A stretch of DNA of 64,000 bases from Comamonas sp. JUb58 (lineage in GTDB: Bacteria; Pseudomonadota; Gammaproteobacteria; Burkholderiales; Burkholderiaceae_C). The notes beneath the pieces are model-generated. The model was not told the origin of the DNA. It searched no databases and was given only the letters and a program-made list of their open reading frames with translations. This document shows positions 26,127-34,497 of this stretch, piece after piece. Location: NCBI RefSeq assembly GCF_004364775.1, contig NZ_SOAL01000006.1, forward strand, positions 1 to 64,000, in the 5' to 3' direction. The stretch's first letter is position 1, and every line of letters starts with the position of its first letter. The translations under genes and the position numbers were made by a program.

Positions 26127-27407
26127 ATGCACTATGACGTGGTGATTGTGGGCGGCGGTGCAGGTGGACTGGAACTGGCCGCACAACTGGGGCGCAAACT
26201 GGGCGCGCGCGAAGGGCGCGAGCGGGTCTTGCTGGTGGACAAAATGCCTTTCCATATCTGGAAGCCCACCTTGCACGAAGTGGCCGCTGGCACGCTGGAT
26301 GCACACCAGGAAGGTCTGTCTTACACCGTGCTGGCGCGCCGCAACCATTTCAGTTTCGCAATGGGCGAATGCATGGGGCTGGATGCCGCCAAGCAAAGCA
26401 TTGTGCTGGCGCCGGTGATCAACGATGCCGGCAAGCAGGTGGTGCCCGAGCGCGTCATTAGCTACCAGCACCTGGTGCTGGCCATGGGTAGTGGCTCCAA
26501 TTCTTTTGGCACCCCGGGTATCGAACATGCCTATTTGCTGGAGAGCGTGCGCGATGCGCAGCGCTTCCATGCCGACTGGCTGAGCGCCTGCGCGCATGCT
26601 TCCTATGCCGAGCCGCGTTCGTTGGGCGTCGTCATTGTCGGTGCCGGTGCCACCGGCGTGGAGCTATCGGCCGAGCTGATCGAGGCGCACCAGATGCTGC
26701 TGGAGAGCCTGTCGGACAGCCAGCGCTTCCGGCTGGATATCAGCCTGATCGAAGGCGGCGAGCGCATTCTGGGCGGGCTGCCAGCGCGCATCTCCGAACA
26801 AGCCCGGGTGGCGCTGGAGCGCAAGGGCGTGCGGGTGATGACCGGCACGCGCGTGCAATCTTTGGCGCAGGGCCAGGTGATTACTTCCAACGGCGAGGTG
26901 CCGGCCGATCTGATCGTCTGGGCCGCCGGCATCAAGGCGGCGGACAGCAATGCCCGCTTGGGGCTGGAAGTCAACCGCATCAACCAGTTTGTCGTGGACG
27001 ACCATTTGCGCACCAGTGCCAGCCGCATCTATGCGATGGGCGATTGCGCCGCTGCCACCTGGACCGAAGGCAAGACCGTGCCGGCCCGCGCGCAGGCGGC
27101 GCACCAGCAGGGCAGCTATTTGTGCAAGCTGCTGTTTGCGGCGCTCAAGGAGCGCTCCTTCAACGAGGTCTTTGTCTACCAGGACTTTGGTTCGCTGGTC
27201 TCGCTGGGCGACAACAAGGGCGTGGGCAATCTGATGGGTGGGCTGTCGGGCAAGAACTTCTTTGTGCAGGGCCTCATTGCCAAGTGGATGTATATGTCCC
27301 TGCACCTGATGCACCACCGCGCCATTCTGGGCACCGGCAAGACGGCGGTGCTGGCGCTGGCCCGTTTGCTGCAGCAACGCGTATCGGGCCGCATGAAGCT
27401 GCATTGA
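26127..27407 (+). CDS. ndh: type II NADH dehydrogenase
   Basis: 426 residues. A single-subunit, non-proton-pumping NADH:quinone oxidoreductase on the inner face of the membrane. FAD motif YDVVIVGGGAGGLELAAQLG, NADH motif VVIVGAGATGVELSAEL, and the second FAD motif YAMGDCAAATW are clear; the quinone-site AHQQ appears in RAQAAHQQGSYL. ATG 26127 is preceded by TTGAGGAA; earlier ATG codons have no site. The C-terminal amphipathic segment (KWMYMSLHLMHHRAILG) is the usual membrane anchor. Monocistronic. Confidence 0.93.
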   Translation: MHYDVVIVGGGAGGLELAAQLGRKLGAREGRERVLLVDKMPFHIWKPTLHEVAAGTLDAHQEGLSYTVLARRNHFSFAMGECMGLDAAKQSIVLAPVINDAGKQVVPERVISYQHLVLAMGSGSNSFGTPGIEHAYLLESVRDAQRFHADWLSACAHASYAEPRSLGVVIVGAGATGVELSAELIEAHQMLLESLSDSQRFRLDISLIEGGERILGGLPARISEQARVALERKGVRVMTGTRVQSLAQGQVITSNGEVPADLIVWAAGIKAADSNARLGLEVNRINQFVVDDHLRTSASRIYAMGDCAAATWTEGKTVPARAQAAHQQGSYLCKLLFAALKERSFNEVFVYQDFGSLVSLGDNKGVGNLMGGLSGKNFFVQGLIAKWMYMSLHLMHHRAILGTGKTAVLALARLLQQRVSGRMKLH

Positions 27408-27413
27408 TGCAGC

Positions 27414-27436
27414 ACTGCCTGGCAGGGCCAGGCAGT
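27414..27436. terminator. perfect 10-bp hairpin between convergent genes
   Basis: Arms ACTGCCTGGC and GCCAGGCAGT are perfect with a 3-nt loop, located between the ndh stop and the PAS-LuxR stop. There is no T run, so it may be a weak or Rho-assisted terminator or an RNA-stabilising hairpin. Confidence 0.5.
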
Positions 27437-27447
27437 TGCGGTGGCGT

Positions 27448-28038
27448 TCAGGTATCGTCCGGCCCGAGGACGATATCGAGCGAGCTGCCGCCGGCCAGCA
27501 GCTTTTGCACTAGCTCGGCCGATGAATCGGCGCCGTATTTGCGCATCAGCCGGGTGCGGTAGATCTCGACCGTGCGGTGGCTGATGCCCAGGCCCCGGCC
27601 AATCTCCTTGCTGGTCATGCCTTCGAGCAGATGGGCGGCCACCTCGCGCTCGCGGGCGGTGAGCTCGGCACGCACCGGGCGCAGCGCGCTCAGGTCTTCA
27701 AAGCTCCAGACGCCGCCTTCATGCGGATCCTCGCGGTTGAAGGCGCGGCCCATCACATGGCACCAAAACATCTCGCCATTGGCGCGCTTCATGATGCGGT
27801 TGTCCGAGTACAGGCCGTGCGCGCCCATGATGGGGGCGATGCGCCGGCCCAGGCGCTCGAACTCATCCGCGCTAGGGTAGAGGATCTGGAAGGACTGGCC
27901 CATCATCAGCTCGCGCGAAGTGCGGAACATGTCGCAGACCTGCTCATTGCAGTCGATCATGACCCGCCGGTGGGACACCACCAGGCCCACAGGCGCCATT
28001 TCGAAGGCTTGTCGGTAGTCGAGTGGTGTCACTGCCAT
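27448..28038 (-). CDS. PAS domain / LuxR-type HTH regulator
   Basis: 196 residues. An N-terminal PAS domain (about 8-120: FEMAPVGLVVSHRRVMIDCN, then FWCHVMGRAFNRED) senses a small ligand or redox state; residues about 130-190 are a LuxR/NarL helix-turn-helix (LTAREREVAAHLLEGMTSKE and GISHRTVEIYRTRL). No receiver domain is present. It is divergent from the CoA-transferase genes, and a perfect 26-bp palindrome sits in the 91-bp gap, which should be its operator. Probably activates ketone-body or acetoacetate use in response to a metabolite. Confidence 0.9.
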   Translation of the reverse strand: MAVTPLDYRQAFEMAPVGLVVSHRRVMIDCNEQVCDMFRTSRELMMGQSFQILYPSADEFERLGRRIAPIMGAHGLYSDNRIMKRANGEMFWCHVMGRAFNREDPHEGGVWSFEDLSALRPVRAELTAREREVAAHLLEGMTSKEIGRGLGISHRTVEIYRTRLMRKYGADSSAELVQKLLAGGSSLDIVLGPDDT

Positions 28039-28062
28039 GGCAAAAATTGTCCCCTTTACGAA

Positions 28063-28088
28063 ATACTACGTATCCTAATACGTAGTAT
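28063..28088. promoter_or_regulatory. perfect 26-bp palindromic operator
   Basis: Arms ATACTACGTAT and ATACGTAGTAT are exact inverted copies across CCTA. Each arm holds a TACGTA core, the cores being 12 bp apart. It lies 24 bp from the PAS-LuxR ATG and 41 bp from the scoA start. Confidence 0.8.
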
Positions 28089-28129
28089 GCTTGATTCGCG
28101 AAACAAGCCCTTCTTATCAGGAGACAAGT

Positions 28130-28831
28130 GTGAATAAGATCTACCCCAGTGCTGCGGACGCGCTCAAAGGCGTGGTGGCAGACAAGCAGTTAATGGCCGT
28201 GGGCGGCTTTGGCCTTTGCGGGATTCCCGAGGCCTTGATCGAAGCGCTGCGCGACAGCGGTGTGAAGGACCTCACGGTGGCATCGAACAATGCCGGCGTT
28301 GATGGTTTTGGCCTGGGCAAGCTGCTGGAAACGCGCCAGATCAAGAAGATGATCGCGTCCTATGTCGGCGAGAACAAGGAGTTCGAGCGCCAGTACCTGG
28401 CAGGCGAGCTGGAACTGGAGTTCACCCCCCAGGGCACCCTGGCCGAGAAGATGCGCGCTGGCGGCGCCGGCATCCCCGCTTTCTTCACCAAGACTGGCGT
28501 GGGCACGCAAGTGGCCGAGGGCAAGGAGCTGCGCGAGTTCGATGGCGAGACCTATGTGATGGAGCGCTCCATCGTGGCGGACGTGTCGCTGGTCAAGGCC
28601 TGGCGCGCAGACAAGAGCGGCAACCTGCAGTTCCGCCTGACGGCACGCAACTTCAACCCGGCAGCGGCGACCTGCGGCAAGGTCTGCATCGTCGAGGTCG
28701 AGGAGATTGTCGAAGTCGGCGCACTCAAGCCCGACGAGATCCATCTGCCGGGCATCTATGTGCACCGCCTGGTGCTCAACGCGACCCCCGAGAAGCGCAT
28801 TGAAAAGCGCACCATCACCGAGAAGCAGTAA
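28130..28831 (+). CDS. scoA: 3-oxoacid CoA-transferase subunit A
   Basis: 233 residues, the A half of a class I CoA-transferase that moves CoA from succinyl-CoA to acetoacetate or a related 3-oxo acid. Signature [21 protein letters not shown] (split here by position 22-42), [15 protein letters not shown], and [17 protein letters not shown]. Start is the GTG at 28130 with CAGGAGAC upstream. The B subunit follows after 10 bp. Relation to pcaI-type 3-oxoadipate enzymes cannot be ruled out, but subunit pattern and length fit ScoA. Confidence 0.92.
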   Translation: MNKIYPSAADALKGVVADKQLMAVGGFGLCGIPEALIEALRDSGVKDLTVASNNAGVDGFGLGKLLETRQIKKMIASYVGENKEFERQYLAGELELEFTPQGTLAEKMRAGGAGIPAFFTKTGVGTQVAEGKELREFDGETYVMERSIVADVSLVKAWRADKSGNLQFRLTARNFNPAAATCGKVCIVEVEEIVEVGALKPDEIHLPGIYVHRLVLNATPEKRIEKRTITEKQ

Positions 28832-28841
28832 GGAGCCAGTC

Positions 28842-29480
28842 ATGCCTTGGACCCAAGACCAAATGGCCGCACGTGCGGCGCAAGAGCTGGAAGACGGCTT
28901 CTATGTGAACCTCGGTATCGGCATTCCTACCTTGGTGGCGAACCACACCGGTGACAAGGAGGTGTGGCTGCAATCGGAAAACGGCATGCTGGGCATCGGC
29001 CCCTTCCCGACCGAAGAGGCCATCGACGCCGACCTGATCAATGCCGGCAAGCAGACGGTGACCACGATCGCCGGCTCGTCCATCTTCAGTTCGGACCAGT
29101 CCTTTGCGATGATCCGTGGCGGCAAGATCAACCTGTCCATCCTGGGCGCCATGCAGGTGTCTGAAAAGGGTGACCTGGCCAACTGGATGATTCCAGGCAA
29201 GATGGTCAAGGGCATGGGCGGCGCGATGGACCTGGTGGCCGGCGTCAAGCGCGTGATCGTGCTGATGGAACACGTGGCCAAGAAGAAGGACGGCACCACC
29301 GACCTGAAGATCCTGAAAGACTGCAGCCTGCCATTGACCGGCGTGGGCGTGGTGGACCGCATCATCACCGACCTGGGTGTGTTCGATGTGGTGCCCGAAG
29401 GCCTGAAGGTGGTCGAGCTCGCCCCTGAGGTGAGCTTTGACGAGGTGCAATCCAAGACCGGCGTCAGCCTGATCCAGTAA
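28842..29480 (+). CDS. scoB: 3-oxoacid CoA-transferase subunit B
   Basis: 212 residues, the catalytic B half. The active-site Glu lies in the [12 protein letters not shown] motif; [13 protein letters not shown] and [19 protein letters not shown] are also typical of ScoB. AGGAG precedes ATG 28842 with good spacing. An intrinsic terminator ends the two-gene transcript 40 bp downstream. With ScoA it lets the cell channel acetoacetate to acetyl-CoA, consistent with a metabolite-sensing divergent regulator. Confidence 0.93.
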   Translation: MPWTQDQMAARAAQELEDGFYVNLGIGIPTLVANHTGDKEVWLQSENGMLGIGPFPTEEAIDADLINAGKQTVTTIAGSSIFSSDQSFAMIRGGKINLSILGAMQVSEKGDLANWMIPGKMVKGMGGAMDLVAGVKRVIVLMEHVAKKKDGTTDLKILKDCSLPLTGVGVVDRIITDLGVFDVVPEGLKVVELAPEVSFDEVQSKTGVSLIQ

Positions 29481-29521
29481 GCGCAGCTGCCCAGCCCTTG
29501 CGCGCTGGCGCTGTGGCAACG

Positions 29522-29553
29522 AGCCCGCCCATCGATCGATGGCGGGCTTTTTT
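29522..29553 (+). terminator. intrinsic terminator of scoAB
   Basis: AGCCCGCCCATC / GATGGCGGGCT stem (one bulged C) around GATC, followed by six T. Confidence 0.9.
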
Positions 29554-29643
29554 CATGGGCCGCTGCCTGCTGTCGCTTTCCCCATTGCCGGCCCACCGCG
29601 CAGGCGACATACTGCGCAGATTCCTTCTCAGACCGATAGCCCC

Positions 29644-30390
29644 ATGAACGCTCCCTTCGCGCCTGCCGACCTCTCCCACCCCTTGTTTGTACGTCCCGAT
29701 GTGCTGCGCATGCGCGAGGACATGGCGCTGGCCTTGCGGGCCGCTGCGCACTTTGGCCTGGGGGAGGGCGTTTGCAACCATTTCAGCATGGCGCTGCCCG
29801 ATGGCCAGCATTTTTTGCTGAACCCGCGCGGCCTGATGTGGAGCGAGATTCAGGCGGACGATGTGGTGATGGTGGATGCCCAAGGCACGGTGGTGGCCGG
29901 CGGCCATGTGGTTGAGCCGACGGCCATGTTCATCCATGCCGCCGTACACCGCATTGCGCGCAAGACCTGCGTGCTGCACACCCATATGCCCTATGCCACC
30001 GCCTTGACCCTGACCACGCAGCGCGCACTGGACACCACCTTGAGCCAGAACGCCATGCGCTTCCACGGCCGCCTGGCCATCGACGCGCAATACAACGGCT
30101 TTGCGCTGGACGACAGCGAAGGCGCGCGCATTGCACAGGCCATGCAGGGCGCGGACATCAGCTTTTTGGGCAACCACGGCATCATCGTCTGCGGTGAGCG
30201 CATGGACTATGCCTTTGATGACCTCTACTACCTGGAGCGCGCCTGCCAGTCCCAGGTGCTGGCGCAGTCGACCGGTGTGCCGCTGGCGCCTTGCGATCCG
30301 GCACTGGCCGCGCGCGTGGCCGAACAGGCCAATGGCGAGCGCCTGCAGTCGACCCTGTTTTTCGAGGCGCTGCGCCGCCAGATTCCTTAA
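29644..30390 (+). CDS. class II aldolase/adducin family protein
   Basis: 248 residues of the class II aldolase fold. Metal-binding His are in VLHTHMPYATA, and a further His in FLGNHGIIVCG; the phosphate-type loop is replaced by GEGVCNHFSMALP and FLLNPRGLMWSE, as in the adducin-like group without sugar-phosphate specificity. Members include decarboxylases and aldolases on small acids; the substrate is unknown. Start ATG 29644 is the first after the upstream terminator. It stands 87 bp before an XRE-cupin regulator. Confidence 0.85.
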   Translation: MNAPFAPADLSHPLFVRPDVLRMREDMALALRAAAHFGLGEGVCNHFSMALPDGQHFLLNPRGLMWSEIQADDVVMVDAQGTVVAGGHVVEPTAMFIHAAVHRIARKTCVLHTHMPYATALTLTTQRALDTTLSQNAMRFHGRLAIDAQYNGFALDDSEGARIAQAMQGADISFLGNHGIIVCGERMDYAFDDLYYLERACQSQVLAQSTGVPLAPCDPALAARVAEQANGERLQSTLFFEALRRQIP

Positions 30391-30450
30391 AACAACCGCA
30401 GTATTCGCCAAGTCGTGCCGGGCGCTTGCAGTCCATAAATCCAATATAAA

Positions 30451-30463
30451 GGAAATAATTTCC
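30451..30463. promoter_or_regulatory. GGAAATAATTTCC palindrome upstream of XRE-cupin gene
   Basis: A perfect 13-bp palindrome 14 bp before the regulator's ATG in an AT-rich gap, a likely autoregulatory operator. Confidence 0.5.
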
Positions 30464-30477
30464 GCTAAAATGGATGC

Positions 30478-31092
30478 ATGACGGTTGACGAATTGCTCTC
30501 TGCCAAGGTGCACGCTTTGCGCAAGCAGCGTGGCTACACCTTGGAGGTGTTGGCCCATCGCAGCGGTGTCAGCCGATCGATGATTTCTTTGATTGAGCGC
30601 GGGCAGACCAGCGCCACCGCTGCCGTGCTGGGCAAGCTGGCCCAGGCGCTGCAGGTGCCGCTGGCCGCATTGTTTGCCGATGACCGCCAGGCACAAGCGC
30701 CGCAGCCCTTGGCGCGGGCAGATGCCCAGCCGCGCTGGCGCGACCCTGCGACCGGCTACGAGCGCCGCCAGCTGAGCCCGCTGGGCTTTCCGGCGCCGTT
30801 CGAGATGGTGGAGGTGGTGTTTCCGCCCGGCCAGCGCGTGGCTTTTGACAATGGTCTGCGCAGCCAGCCCTTGCACCAGCAGCTGTGGCTGCTGCAAGGT
30901 GAGCTGCAACTGACCTTGGGCACGCAAAGCTGGCATTTGCAGGCAGGAGACTGCCTGGCCATGGTGCTCGACCAAACCCTTGTATTCAGCAACCCCGGCC
31001 GCGCGCCTGCCCGCTACCTGCTGGCCCTGGCCGCGCTGGGCGGCAGCCTGCCGGCGTTGCCTGTGGTTTTTCCTGGAGAGATGGATGACTGA
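30478..31092 (+). CDS. XRE-family regulator with C-terminal cupin
   Basis: 204 residues. Residues 8-62 are a Cro/CI-type helix-turn-helix (VHALRKQRGYTLEVLAHRSG, then VSRSMISLIERGQTSATAAV). Residues about 110-185 form a cupin with QLWLLQGELQLTLG and WHLQAGDCLAMV, which usually binds the effector. Such regulators typically repress a transporter or detoxification gene next door. The GNAT gene starts inside its last codons (8-bp overlap), so both are one unit. Confidence 0.9.
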   Translation: MTVDELLSAKVHALRKQRGYTLEVLAHRSGVSRSMISLIERGQTSATAAVLGKLAQALQVPLAALFADDRQAQAPQPLARADAQPRWRDPATGYERRQLSPLGFPAPFEMVEVVFPPGQRVAFDNGLRSQPLHQQLWLLQGELQLTLGTQSWHLQAGDCLAMVLDQTLVFSNPGRAPARYLLALAALGGSLPALPVVFPGEMDD

Positions 31093-31615
31093 GAGACATT
31101 GGGTGCGCTGCACCCACGACCGGCATGCGCCGGCCATTTTGGCGATTCTGAACGACGCCATCGTCAACAGCACGGCGCTGTATGACTACCAGCCCCGCAA
31201 TGCCGACAATATGCGGACCTGGTTTGATGCCAAGCTCAAGGGCGGCTACCCGGTCATCGGCATCGAGGACGCGGCCGGCGAGCTGCTGGGCTTTGCCAGC
31301 TATGGCGCCTTCCGCGCCTACCCGGCCTACAAGTACACGATGGAGCATTCGGTCTATATGCGCGCCGACCAGCGCGGCCAGGGCCTGGGCCTGCAGTTGT
31401 TGGAGGCCATCATCGAAGAGGCGCGCAAGCAGGATGTGCATGCCTTGGTGGGCGCCATCGATGCGGCCAACGCCGGCTCGATTGCCTTGCATGAACGCCT
31501 GGGTTTCAAGTCCGTCGGCTTGATGCCCCAGGTGGGCTTTAAATTTGGGCGCTGGCTGGACCTGGCCTTGTACCAATTGCTGCTGCCAACGCCGGCCAAG
31601 CCGGTGGATGGCTGA
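31085..31615 (+). CDS. GNAT N-acetyltransferase (phosphinothricin/methionine-sulfoximine type)
   Basis: 176 residues, single GNAT domain. The order VRCTHDRHAPAILAILNDAI, STALYDYQPRN, EHSVYMRADQRGQGLGLQLL (acetyl-CoA pyrophosphate loop QRGQGLG) and IALHERLGFKSVGLMPQVGF is the pattern of Pat/YncA enzymes that acetylate phosphinothricin or methionine sulfoximine. The gene overlaps the XRE-cupin regulator by 8 bp, suggesting regulated detoxification or N-acylation of an amino compound. Confidence 0.9.
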   Translation: MTERHWVRCTHDRHAPAILAILNDAIVNSTALYDYQPRNADNMRTWFDAKLKGGYPVIGIEDAAGELLGFASYGAFRAYPAYKYTMEHSVYMRADQRGQGLGLQLLEAIIEEARKQDVHALVGAIDAANAGSIALHERLGFKSVGLMPQVGFKFGRWLDLALYQLLLPTPAKPVDG

Positions 31616-31817
31616 GCCCCGGCATCCTGGCGCACCGCATGGGATAATTCGCGCTTTCGCGCAGCGCAGGCGAGGTGCGGGTCTAGGGACCGCATCGGCT
31701 TGCGATGGCTGTATCGAGGCTCGATCAGGCTGCGCAGTGGCCGCACAACCTCCTCTGGGTTGTCTCCGGCGCTTGCCCTGATCCTTGAACTGGCACCCTG
31801 GTGCCAGCGTGTGCCTT

Positions 31818-32876
31818 ATGTCCCATCGCCAGCCTGTTCGCATCAGCGACATTACCAAGTTCGACACCATCGTCGACGCCCGCTCGCCCGCTGAGTTTGC
31901 GCTCGACCATATCCCCGGGGCCATCAACTGCCCCGTGCTGAGCAACGAAGAACGTGCCCAGATCGGCACCATCTACAAGCAGGTCAGCCCCTTTGAGGCC
32001 AAGCGCCTGGGCGCAGCCTATGTCAGCGCCAATCTGGCGCGCCACCTGCACGACACCTTCCACGACCGGCCTGCCAACTGGAAGCCGCTGGTCTACTGCT
32101 GGCGCGGCGGCCTGCGCAGTGGCTCGATGGTGACCTGGCTGCGCCTGGTGGGCTGGGATGCGCAGCAGCTGGCCGGCGGCTACAAGGGCTTTCGCGGCCA
32201 TGTGATCGAGCGTTTGGAATCGCTGGTGCCGCGCCTGCGCCTGCAGGTGCTCTGCGGCGCCACCGGCAGTGCCAAAACCCGGGTGCTGCATGCGCTGGCA
32301 GCGCAGGGCGCACAGGTGATTGACCTGGAAGGCTATGCCAGCCACAAGGGTTCGCTGTTGGGCCACCTGCCTGGTGTGGAGCAGCCCAGCCAGAAGCACT
32401 TCGAGACCTTGCTGGCCACGCAGATCGGCCATTTCGATCTGGAGCGCCCGGTCTTCATCGAAGGCGAAAGCGCCAAGATCGGGCGCATCTCGGTGCCGAT
32501 GGCGCTGGTCGAGCATATGCGCCAGGCCCCGGTCATCGAGGTCAAGGCCTCGGCAGAGGCCCGCCTGGCCTATTTGCTGCGCGACTATGCCTACCTGGGC
32601 GCCGATGCCGATTTGCTGGCCACCAAGCTGGGCTATCTGAAGGAGCTGCAAGGCAAGGAGGTCGTAGGCCGCTGGCAAGACTGGGCAGTGCAGGGCCAGC
32701 TTGCGTCACTGTTTGCCGAGCTGATGGCCTTGCACTACGACCCGCATTACGAGCGCAGCCAGGCGCGCAATTTTGCCCATTGGGCGGCACGCCAGAGCCT
32801 GCAGACCGATGACCTGTCAGACCTGCGCATTGGCGAGTTGGCGGCGCAGATCAGGCAGCAGGCTATTGAAGCCTGA
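31818..32876 (+). CDS. mnmH: tRNA 2-selenouridine synthase / geranyltransferase
   Basis: 352 residues. The N-terminal rhodanese domain carries the catalytic Cys at 94 (VYCWRGGLRSGSM), and a P-loop follows (CGATGSAKTRVLHAL), the two-domain form of MnmH/SelU/YbbB. It replaces sulfur of mnm5s2U34 in tRNA by selenium using selenophosphate, via a geranylated intermediate. Start ATG 31818 (MSHRQPV) fits the family; a longer frame from 31785 lacks support. selD is not in the window. A -10-like GATAAT lies near 31643. Confidence 0.92.
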   Translation: MSHRQPVRISDITKFDTIVDARSPAEFALDHIPGAINCPVLSNEERAQIGTIYKQVSPFEAKRLGAAYVSANLARHLHDTFHDRPANWKPLVYCWRGGLRSGSMVTWLRLVGWDAQQLAGGYKGFRGHVIERLESLVPRLRLQVLCGATGSAKTRVLHALAAQGAQVIDLEGYASHKGSLLGHLPGVEQPSQKHFETLLATQIGHFDLERPVFIEGESAKIGRISVPMALVEHMRQAPVIEVKASAEARLAYLLRDYAYLGADADLLATKLGYLKELQGKEVVGRWQDWAVQGQLASLFAELMALHYDPHYERSQARNFAHWAARQSLQTDDLSDLRIGELAAQIRQQAIEA

Positions 32877-32895
32877 TGGCCTTTTGAACAGGTTC

Positions 32896-33564
32896 TTAGA
32901 ACGTCGGCAGCCCGAATCGCTGCCCCAGTGGCGAGAACAGCAGGCACAGCCCCACCAGGTTGAGCACCACCGTCAGCCAGAACACCTGCAGAAATTCCTG
33001 CTTGCTGGATTTGTGGCGCAGCCAGCGCTGGGCCAGCAAGGCCCCTGGCCAACCGCCCAGCAAACCCAGCAGCCACAAGTGCTTCTCGGGAGTGCGCCAA
33101 TGCCCTTGCTGCGCGGCAGCCTTGTCCCAGGCATACCAGGCAAAGGTGACCAGCGAGGCCAGTACATACCAGCCTGCAGCGCGCCAGGTGGAGCCAAAGC
33201 TCAGGCCGAGGACCAGCAGCAGCACCGCCAACGCGGGGATGAACAACAGGGCCGCGCCGCCGGATGGGGCTGATCGGGCAGTACGGGCAGCCTGGCGCTG
33301 AGGGCGCGTGGCTGCGGTCCTTGGGCGACTGGCATGTGGCGACTGCGATACCGCTACGCCCAGCACGCGGGCGCGGCTGGCCCGGGGTTTGTCGCCAGCA
33401 GGCTTGTCCAGCACATAGCTCAGGCGCTGGCGGGCTTGGGGCCGGGCAGCAGTGTTTTGGAACGCGGAAATGTGCACAAAAACGGGCGGGCCGCCGCCAT
33501 CGGGGGCGATAAAGCCAAAGCCGCGCTCATCGTTCCAGGATTGCAGGGTGCCTTCAAGCAGCAT
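32896..33564 (-). CDS. cold-shock domain + DUF1294 membrane protein
   Basis: 222 residues. Residues 1-66 are a cold-shock domain with the RNA-binding RGFGFI and VFVHISAF motifs, then a basic Arg/Ala linker (about 70-105), then a DUF1294 region with four likely membrane segments (LLFIPALAVLLLVLGL, YVLASLVTFAWYAWDKAAA, LLGLLGGWPGALLAQRWL, FWLTVVLNLVGLCLLF). Start ATG 33564 (MLLEGTL) overlaps the DUF523 gene by 11 bp. The fusion is common in proteobacteria; its role is unknown, perhaps membrane-linked RNA binding. Confidence 0.88.
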   Translation of the reverse strand: MLLEGTLQSWNDERGFGFIAPDGGGPPVFVHISAFQNTAARPQARQRLSYVLDKPAGDKPRASRARVLGVAVSQSPHASRPRTAATRPQRQAARTARSAPSGGAALLFIPALAVLLLVLGLSFGSTWRAAGWYVLASLVTFAWYAWDKAAAQQGHWRTPEKHLWLLGLLGGWPGALLAQRWLRHKSSKQEFLQVFWLTVVLNLVGLCLLFSPLGQRFGLPTF

Positions 33565-34060
33565 AGGCTTCCAGCTGCGCAGCGGCTTCTTCCCATTGGT
33601 TTTCGCTGAACACGGCAACGCCCGCCTGGCGCAGCAGGCTGCAGGCCAGGCCTTCGCCTGGCACCGTGTGGCCGGCAAACTGCCCGTCATAGACGTGGCT
33701 GGAGCCGCAGGTTGGGCTGAACTCCTTGAGCACCGCCACCCGGATGCCATGGCGCTGCACCAGTTGCAGTGCCAGTTGCGCGCCATGCACAAAGGCGGCG
33801 GTCACATCGTTGCCCGCACTGTCACGCACCTGGGCGGCATGGCGCAGCACCGCGATGCTGGTGCCGCCGACAATTTCGGCAGGCAAACGGGGGGTGGGCA
33901 GGCCTGCAGCCATCTCGGGGCAGAGGCTCACTACTTGCTGCTGTGCCAGCCAGCAGTCCAGCACCGCGTGCTGCGCCCATTTGTGGCTGCCGTCATAGCG
34001 CACCGGCTGGCCGAGCAGGCAGCCGCTGACCAGCACCTTGGGGAGCGCGGGCTTCAGCAT
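33554..34060 (-). CDS. DUF523 family protein
   Basis: 168 residues. Conserved Cys-containing motifs are VLVSGCLLGQPVRYDG at the start, VSLCPEMAAGLPTPR, and VLKEFSPTCGSSHVYDG, which define DUF523 and suggest a bound metal or iron-sulfur site. No function is established. It lies in a tight minus-strand unit: 7-bp overlap with the hypothetical gene before it and 11-bp overlap with the cold-shock gene after it. Confidence 0.87.
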   Translation of the reverse strand: MLKPALPKVLVSGCLLGQPVRYDGSHKWAQHAVLDCWLAQQQVVSLCPEMAAGLPTPRLPAEIVGGTSIAVLRHAAQVRDSAGNDVTAAFVHGAQLALQLVQRHGIRVAVLKEFSPTCGSSHVYDGQFAGHTVPGEGLACSLLRQAGVAVFSENQWEEAAAQLEAYAA

Positions 34061-34497
34061 GCCAGCACCTCCACCTGCAGAGCCTGTTCGCTGGCCTCGC
34101 AGCGCAGGCTGCTGCCGCTGAGCTGCAGTTGCAGTCCATGGGCGAATTGCAGATGCAGGCTGAGCGCCTCTGCCTGGAAATCGCTGGGCACAGCCAAGAT
34201 GCTGAGCCTTTGTGGGCCCAGCTGCAGCCAGCCGCTGGCCAGCAAGCCAAAGGCTTGCGCCTGGTCAGCGATGGCGGGCGGGCAGGGGTTCAGCAGCAGG
34301 CGCAGGCCATTGTTGTAGCTTTGCTGGGTGTCGCTTCCCTGGCGCTCAGTGACCAGCGCGGCTGAAAATTCGATGCTGCAGCCTTCCGCGGTGTGGTGGA
34401 TACGGCTGATTTCGGAGTCGGCAAATTCAAACTGGCGAGGCATCCCGCGATTGTCGCAGACCGAGGCGAGCGCCCGCAGCAGATCTGCAGGACTCAT
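34054..34497 (-). CDS. hypothetical protein (DUF971-like position, family not recognised)
   Basis: 147 residues with no family I recognise. Predicted mostly beta (ISRIHHTAEGCSIEFSAALV, then GPQRLSILAVPSDFQAEALS), no signal peptide, no membrane segment. The start at 34497 overlaps the GFA stop as ATGA, which supports it; ATG 34443 (MPRQFEF) is an alternative. It is translationally linked on both sides, so it is expressed with the GFA-type protein and DUF523. Confidence 0.65.
   Translation of the reverse strand: MSPADLLRALASVCDNRGMPRQFEFADSEISRIHHTAEGCSIEFSAALVTERQGSDTQQSYNNGLRLLLNPCPPAIADQAQAFGLLASGWLQLGPQRLSILAVPSDFQAEALSLHLQFAHGLQLQLSGSSLRCEASEQALQVEVLAC

Noticed and set aside
28063..28088. 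The palindrome as a terminator of the PAS-LuxR or upstream transcript
   Set aside because: It lies between divergent starts, has no T run and is AT-rich, which fits an operator better.
31616..31817. A possible selenocysteine tRNA or SECIS-like RNA upstream of mnmH
   Set aside because: The stretch has several GC pairings but no T-arm motif, no UCA anticodon loop and no CCA end.
32876..32900. A GAACAGGTTCTT match to the sequence at 131-142 near the transposase end
   Set aside because: A 12-bp near-palindrome found twice is too little to claim paired insertion-sequence ends 32 kb apart.
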